A stretch of DNA of 64,000 bases from assembly GCF_034652275.1 (NCBI RefSeq), contig NZ_JAXIWG010000003.1:248001-312000 (forward strand). Direction: 5' to 3'. This document shows positions 60,048 to 64,000 of this stretch, one piece after another. Source of the stretch: Yoonia sp034652275. GTDB taxonomy: Bacteria; Pseudomonadota; Alphaproteobacteria; Rhodobacterales; Rhodobacteraceae. Below the pieces are notes generated by a model. The model was not told the origin of the DNA and did no database searches. It saw nothing but the letters and a program-made list of their open reading frames with translations. How positions within the stretch are numbered: the first letter of the stretch is position 1; every line of letters begins with the position of its first letter. A program made the position numbers and the translations under genes.

Positions 60048-62009
60048 ATGCGTCTTTCGGCACTCTGCCTTCTGTCTTTCGTTGTTGCTGCGCCCGTTGC
60101 GGCGCAGCGGGCCGACCAGACTGCCGTGGCGGCCGTCGCGGTGGCGGGCGACGACTGGGAAGCCGCTTACCTGCTGGCGACAAATGCCGATCCGGTCGCA
60201 CGCGACGTGCTGACTTGGCTGCGCCTGCGCGCGGGCGAGGCTGAATTCGCCGACTACCTGTCCTTTGTCGCCGCCCGCCCCGACTGGCCGGGGCTGACCC
60301 AGCTGCGCCGCGCGGCCGAAGCGGTGATCCCCCCTGAGACTGACCCGCAGACCGTCATTGCGTGGTTCGACGCCGCACCCCCCGCAACAGGCGCAGGTGT
60401 CGTCCGGTTGGTCGCGGCCCTGACTGCCGCAGGGCAGGCCGAGGCGGCTGAGACCGCCTTGCGCGAGGCTTGGCTGACGCTGGGGCTGGACGAAGACGGC
60501 CATGCCGTGATGATGGCCAGTTTCGCAGACAGGCTCGCCCCTTGGCACGCCGCCCGCGCCGATGCGCTGCTTTGGCGCGGGCGCACCAGCGATGCCGCGC
60601 GCCTGCTGCCGGTCCTGCCCGAGGATCAACGCGCCCTGACCGCCGCGCGCATCGGCTATGCCAATGGCACCGACAACATGCTGCCCCTGTTCAATGCCGT
60701 GCCAGCGGCGCTGCGCGACAATCCCGGCCTGATTTATGCCCGCTATAGCTGGCTGGCCGCGCGCGGCGACTGGACCGACGCGACCGAGGTACTGCGCGCG
60801 CAATCGACCAGTGCGGCAGCCTTGCAGGAGCCGTTCCGCTGGTCGGGCTACCGGCAGGTGCTGGCGCGCTGGCACATGCGCGAAGGCCGTGCCGATCTGG
60901 CTTACGCGTTGGCGGCGAACCATTTCCTGACCGAAGGCGAGGCTTTTGCCGATCTCGAATGGCTCGCAGGCTATATCGCGCTGATCTATCAGGGTGATCC
61001 GGTGCAGGCGCTGACGCATTTCGAAACGGCGGCGGCGCGTGTGTCGGGCCCGATTTCGGTGGCGCGAATGAATTACTGGATCGGGCGCGCGCAGGATGTG
61101 AAGGGCAATACTGACCTTGCCGTTGCTGCCTATGCGCGCGCGGCAGCGCATCAGACGACCTTCTACGGCCTTTTGGCATCAGAACGGATCAACCGGCCGC
61201 TGGATGCGGCCCTGATCGGGGAGGATGTCGCGTGGCAAGGCGAGCCCGTGTTCGAGGATGACCTGACCCGCGCCGCGCTGATCCTGCTGGAGGGTGGCGA
61301 ACGCGGGGCTGCCGTGACCTTCTTTGCCGCCCTCGGCGAACGGCTGGAGCCTGACGCCTTGCGCGCGCTGGGAGCTTATCTTTCGTCCATTGGCGAGGAT
61401 TATTATACCCTGTTGCTGGGCAAGACCGCTGCGGCGCGTGGCGCTGTTTTGCCGGAAATCTATTACCCTGTGCATGATCTGGCGCGGATGGACCTGCCGG
61501 TTGATCCGGCCCTTGCCCTGTCGATTGCGCGGCGCGAAAGCGAATTCAACATCGGGATCGCGAGCCCTGTGGGCGCGCTGGGCCTGATGCAGGTCATGCC
61601 CGCCACGGCGGAAGAGGTCGCAGGCTGGCTGAACCTGCCCTACTCGCGCGCACGCCTGACCAGCGACTGGCAGTATAATGCGACGCTGGGCGCGGCCTAT
61701 CTGGCCTATCTACAGGATGAATTCGGCCCCAGCCCGGTGATGATCGCCGCAGGTTATAACGCAGGCCCAAGCCGCCCGCAGGCCTGGATGCGTGAACGCG
61801 GCGACCCGCGCTTGCGGCAGATGGATGTGGTCGACTGGATCGAACATATCCCCTTTGTCGAGACCCGCAATTACGTGCAGCGCGTCACCGAAAGCCTGCC
61901 GGTCTATCAGGCGCGGCTGAGCGGGCAAGCGGGGCCGGTGCAGTTTACGGCGCTGCTGATCGGGCAGAAACCGGTCTTGCGTCCGGTGGCGCGGCCGGTG
62001 CGGGATTAA
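60048..62009 (+). CDS. Lytic murein transglycosylase (SLT, Slt70-like)
   Basis: A 653-aa periplasmic enzyme with a Sec signal (MRLSALCLLSFVVAAPVAAQ), a long alpha-helical superhelix (about 30-470) and a C-terminal SLT domain. The catalytic Glu is in IARRESEFNIG; ASPVGALGLMQVMPATAEEV and AGYNAGPSRPQAWM complete the site. It cleaves glycan strands to anhydro-muropeptides. The ATG at 60048 gives the signal peptide; upstream in-frame ATGs do not. A terminator-like element lies 12 bp after the stop. Confidence 0.93.
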   Translation: MRLSALCLLSFVVAAPVAAQRADQTAVAAVAVAGDDWEAAYLLATNADPVARDVLTWLRLRAGEAEFADYLSFVAARPDWPGLTQLRRAAEAVIPPETDPQTVIAWFDAAPPATGAGVVRLVAALTAAGQAEAAETALREAWLTLGLDEDGHAVMMASFADRLAPWHAARADALLWRGRTSDAARLLPVLPEDQRALTAARIGYANGTDNMLPLFNAVPAALRDNPGLIYARYSWLAARGDWTDATEVLRAQSTSAAALQEPFRWSGYRQVLARWHMREGRADLAYALAANHFLTEGEAFADLEWLAGYIALIYQGDPVQALTHFETAAARVSGPISVARMNYWIGRAQDVKGNTDLAVAAYARAAAHQTTFYGLLASERINRPLDAALIGEDVAWQGEPVFEDDLTRAALILLEGGERGAAVTFFAALGERLEPDALRALGAYLSSIGEDYYTLLLGKTAAARGAVLPEIYYPVHDLARMDLPVDPALALSIARRESEFNIGIASPVGALGLMQVMPATAEEVAGWLNLPYSRARLTSDWQYNATLGAAYLAYLQDEFGPSPVMIAAGYNAGPSRPQAWMRERGDPRLRQMDVVDWIEHIPFVETRNYVQRVTESLPVYQARLSGQAGPVQFTALLIGQKPVLRPVARPVRD

Positions 62010-62020
62010 ACAACTTTCTA

Positions 62021-62041
62021 GCCTCCGGCGGGGATATTTTT
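62021..62041 (+). terminator. Dispersed terminator-like element, copy 3, after lytic transglycosylase gene
   Basis: GCCTCC-GGC-GGGG with T/G wobble forms a short stem and is followed by ATATTTTT. It shares the CCTCCGGCGGG + TATTTTT layout with copy 1 at 13690. In the 30-bp convergent gap it can terminate the transglycosylase transcript; the TAA of the DMT transporter overlaps its T-run. Confidence 0.6.
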
Positions 62042-62915
62042 ACTCTAACGATGAGGCCTTCTGGCGGGCACGCCACAACGTAAACAGCCCCGCACCCACG
62101 ACGATGGCGGCACCGATGGCGACGTTGGGACGGATCGTTTCGCCCATCAGGCCGACCCCGATGATGCTGGCGAACACCAGTTGCAGATAGGCAAAAGGCT
62201 GGACCGCACTCGCTTCGGCGACCTCGTAGACCTTGATCAGCAGCCAGTGCGCCGCCGCACCCGTAATGCAGAGCGTGATCATCCAGCGCCAGTCGGATGC
62301 GCTCATCGGTTCCCAGAACCAGACGCCGACCACGGTCATCACCACCGCCCCCGATGTGCCGGTCCAGAAGAACGAGGTCGTGGTATTGTCCTGCCGCGCC
62401 GCATAGCGCGTCAAAAGCCCGTAAAGCGCGAACATGAAGGCCGAAGCCAGCGGGATCGCGGCGGCGGGCGAGAACACGGCAAAGCCCGGTTGCAGGATCA
62501 CCAGCACGCCAATGAAACCGATCCCGATCGCGGCCCAGCGCCGCCAGCCCACGCTTTCGCCCAGCACGGGGCCGGACAGCGCCGCGATCAGCAGCGGATA
62601 GCAGGCAAAGATCGCGTGGCTCTCCACCAGTCCCAGATAGACGAAGGCCGTGACCATCACGCAGATTTCCAGCGCGAGCAGTGTGCCGCGCGCGATTTGC
62701 AGGACCGGCTGTTTCGTGCGTGCCGCCGCGCGGATCGACCCCGATTGCCGCCGTGCGATGGCGATGACGAAAGCGGCGAAAAACCAGTAGCGGATCATCA
62801 CGATCATCACCACATTGTTGTTCGCGGCCAGATGCTGCGAAATCCCGTCCTGGATCGCAAAGATGAAGGTCGTGAGGATCATCAGCATGATCCCGAGCCT
62901 CGTATTAGTCTGCAT
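62040..62915 (-). CDS. DMT-family (EamA) transporter
   Basis: A 291-aa inner-membrane protein with ten predicted helices in two EamA repeats (first about 8-140, second about 150-285). IFAIQDGISQHLAANNNVVMI and the second-repeat ASAVQPFAYLQLVFASIIGV are typical. It probably exports or imports a small metabolite; substrate unknown. Overlaps the end of mnmD by 11 bp on the same strand. Confidence 0.88.
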   Translation of the reverse strand: MQTNTRLGIMLMILTTFIFAIQDGISQHLAANNNVVMIVMIRYWFFAAFVIAIARRQSGSIRAAARTKQPVLQIARGTLLALEICVMVTAFVYLGLVESHAIFACYPLLIAALSGPVLGESVGWRRWAAIGIGFIGVLVILQPGFAVFSPAAAIPLASAFMFALYGLLTRYAARQDNTTTSFFWTGTSGAVVMTVVGVWFWEPMSASDWRWMITLCITGAAAHWLLIKVYEVAEASAVQPFAYLQLVFASIIGVGLMGETIRPNVAIGAAIVVGAGLFTLWRARQKASSLE

Positions 62916-63585
62916 CTGGCATCCTTGCGCGGGTCATGTGCCGCTTGCGCCCATATCCGGGGTGGCGGGTGACGGTGAAGCCTGCCTCGGCCAATGCGCG
63001 CCGGATATGACCCGCCGCGCTATAGGTTGCGGCTGTCCCGCCTGCGCGCGTATGCGCCGCGACCGCCTGCAGCAGCGCAGGTTCCCACAATTCGGGGTTC
63101 TTGGCGGGGGAAAAGCCGTCGAGATACCAGATATCGGCCAACCCTTGCCAGCCGGGCAGCGTCCGGCGCGCATCGCCGATGATGACCTGCAGCGTCAGCC
63201 CGTCCTCCAGCGCTATCCGCCCCGCGTCCGGCGTCCATGCCGCCAGCAAGCGCGCGGCATAGCCGGCAAGTGTCGGGAAATGCGCAAGCGCTGTCGCCAT
63301 ATCCGCCGGTGCCATCGGGAAGGCCTCGAACGAGGTGAAATCCAGCGCACCGGGCCTGCCCGCCTGCACCCATGCGTCCCATGTGACCAGCAGGTTCAGC
63401 CCCGTGCCAAAGCCCAGTTCGGCAATCCGCAGATCCCCGCCGAACCGCGCAGGCAGGTCGTTGCCATCCAGAAACACATGCCGCGTTTCCGCCAATCCGT
63501 CATCGAGCGAGAAATACGGGTCGTCGAAATCGCGCGCGATCGGCACCCCGCCGCGCCAATCGAGTTTTGCTGTCTGGTCTGTCAT
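62905..63585 (-). CDS. mnmD: tRNA 5-methylaminomethyl-2-thiouridine methyltransferase MnmD
   Basis: A 226-aa SAM-dependent methyltransferase corresponding to the N-terminal half of E. coli MnmC. Signatures are DDPYFSLDDGLAETRHVFL, ELGFGTGLNLLVTWDAW and DIWYLDGFSPAKNPELWEP. It finishes mnm5s2U34 in tRNAs. It is a separate gene here; the oxidoreductase half of MnmC is probably the divergent gene at 63633. Start at 63585 is family-typical (MTDQTAKLDWRGG). Confidence 0.92.
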   Translation of the reverse strand: MTDQTAKLDWRGGVPIARDFDDPYFSLDDGLAETRHVFLDGNDLPARFGGDLRIAELGFGTGLNLLVTWDAWVQAGRPGALDFTSFEAFPMAPADMATALAHFPTLAGYAARLLAAWTPDAGRIALEDGLTLQVIIGDARRTLPGWQGLADIWYLDGFSPAKNPELWEPALLQAVAAHTRAGGTAATYSAAGHIRRALAEAGFTVTRHPGYGRKRHMTRARMPDAD

Positions 63586-63632
63586 GCCGGTCTGCCCTAG
63601 GTCAGAGGCATCTTTGGGGCGAAGGGCACGGA

Positions 63633-64000
63633 ATGGCAATTGCTGATATCACGGTGATGGGGGCGGGGGTGTTCGGCCTGTCGGTGGCTTTTGCCTGCGC
63701 GCAGCGCGGGGCCAAGGTGCAGGTGATCGACCCTGCCGGTGTGGCGGCGGGGGCCAGCGGGGGACTCGTCGGTGCGCTGGCCCCGCATGTGCCCGAACAC
63801 TGGAATGACAAGAAGGCGTTTCAATTCGACAGCCTGATCATGGCGGAACAGTTCTGGGCGGATGTCGCAGCATTGACCGGGGCCGAAACCGGCTATGCCC
63901 GCACGGGACGCTTGCAGCCCTTGGCGGATGAAAACGCTGTGGCGCTGGCGCGTGCGCGCGCCTTATCTGCCGCGCAACTGTGGCAGGGGCTTGCGACGTG
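63633..64000 (+). CDS. FAD-dependent oxidoreductase, MnmC oxidase-domain type (3' end outside window)
   Basis: The 122 visible codons start with a Rossmann FAD motif GAGVFGLSVAFACAQRG, then VIDPAGVAAGASGG and LVGALAPHVPEHWNDKKAF. The GASGG...GAL.PH layout matches the C-terminal oxidoreductase half of MnmC, which removes the carboxymethyl group of cmnm5s2U before MnmD methylates it. It is divergent from mnmD with 47 bp between starts. The C-terminus is cut by the window end, so the assignment rests on N-terminal motifs and context. Confidence 0.8.
   Translation, partial: MAIADITVMGAGVFGLSVAFACAQRGAKVQVIDPAGVAAGASGGLVGALAPHVPEHWNDKKAFQFDSLIMAEQFWADVAALTGAETGYARTGRLQPLADENAVALARARALSAAQLWQGLAT

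Noticed and set aside
1..64000. tRNA, rRNA, CRISPR array, insertion sequence, prophage or integrase
   Set aside because: Nearly all DNA is assigned to coding regions on one strand or the other; no transposase, integrase or cas gene, no regularly spaced repeats, and no tRNA-like cloverleaf was seen in the short gaps.

Overview
The window looks like a piece of a Rhodobacterales (Roseobacter-group) alphaproteobacterial chromosome. The reasons are high G+C, very tight gene packing with many ATGA/GTGA/TGATG junctions, and lineage-typical genes: mcl1 of the ethylmalonyl-CoA pathway, mbfA with an Irr-type iron control element, the aa3-oxidase subunit IV peptide, DUF2794, DUF6356 and TIGR02302. I see no prophage, insertion sequence, CRISPR array, rRNA or tRNA. 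No gene-free stretch exceeds about 200 bp. It reads as core chromosome; the novelty is in regulation and in altered versions of familiar proteins.

Layout. 1-1.6 kb: beta-carbonic anhydrase and an SbtA-type bicarbonate transporter (cut by the left edge). 1.7-5.5 kb: M17 aminopeptidase, NlpC/P60 hydrolase, and a hemP operon with a Cys/His-rich partner. 5.7-10 kb: I78 inhibitor lipoprotein, glutathione-dependent formaldehyde dehydrogenase, NYN/LOTUS protein, TetR regulator, a tiny secreted protein and the membrane ferritin MbfA. 9.9-14.6 kb: molybdenum cofactor operon fdhD-mobA-mobB-moeA(fusion)-GNAT. 14.7-21.3 kb: azlCD, permuted-papain-like lipoprotein, oxidase subunit IV, Lrp regulator, class II amidotransferase, MBL hydrolase and acyl-CoA dehydrogenase. 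21.4-30.9 kb: Sua5, a nucleotide-binding protein, a flavodoxin-fold reductase, an OmpA protein, ubiA/rsmE divergent pair and gshA. 30.9-34.8 kb: pyrB-(two membrane proteins)-pyrC-like-plsY. 34.9-41.2 kb: uracil-DNA glycosylase, moaB and an RND efflux pair. 41.2-49.1 kb: DsbD-like and TlpA-like redox proteins, YqgE, argH, a small lipoprotein, DUF2834, lysA and TIGR02302. 49.1-53.9 kb: zinc-ribbon protein, ftsEX-acyltransferase, accA and a duplicated secreted protein. 53.9-64 kb: mcl1, aromatic aminotransferase, sseA, smpB, YcaQ-like glycosylase, dapA, lytic transglycosylase, DMT transporter, mnmD and the start of an MnmC-type oxidoreductase.

How the genes work together. Lysine biosynthesis is represented by dapA and lysA, arginine by argH, pyrimidines by pyrB and a pyrC-like gene. 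Lipid synthesis is represented by accA, plsY and a plsC-like gene. Envelope and division functions include ftsEX, an SLT, OmpA and RND proteins. Carbon metabolism connects loosely: SbtA and carbonic anhydrase can supply bicarbonate to carboxylases such as acetyl-CoA carboxylase and those of the ethylmalonyl-CoA pathway, in which Mcl1 acts.

The most interesting signals are: (1) three 16-bp operator-like sites around a TetR gene, an undescribed small secreted protein and mbfA, with an Irr-type palindrome over the mbfA start region; (2) a dihydroorotase homologue beside pyrB that has lost its metal-binding and catalytic residues; (3) a Cys/His-rich protein translationally coupled to hemP; (4) MoeA fused to an RNase H-like-looking domain; (5) a dispersed terminator-like element in three copies; and (6) a structured leader before a small membrane protein.
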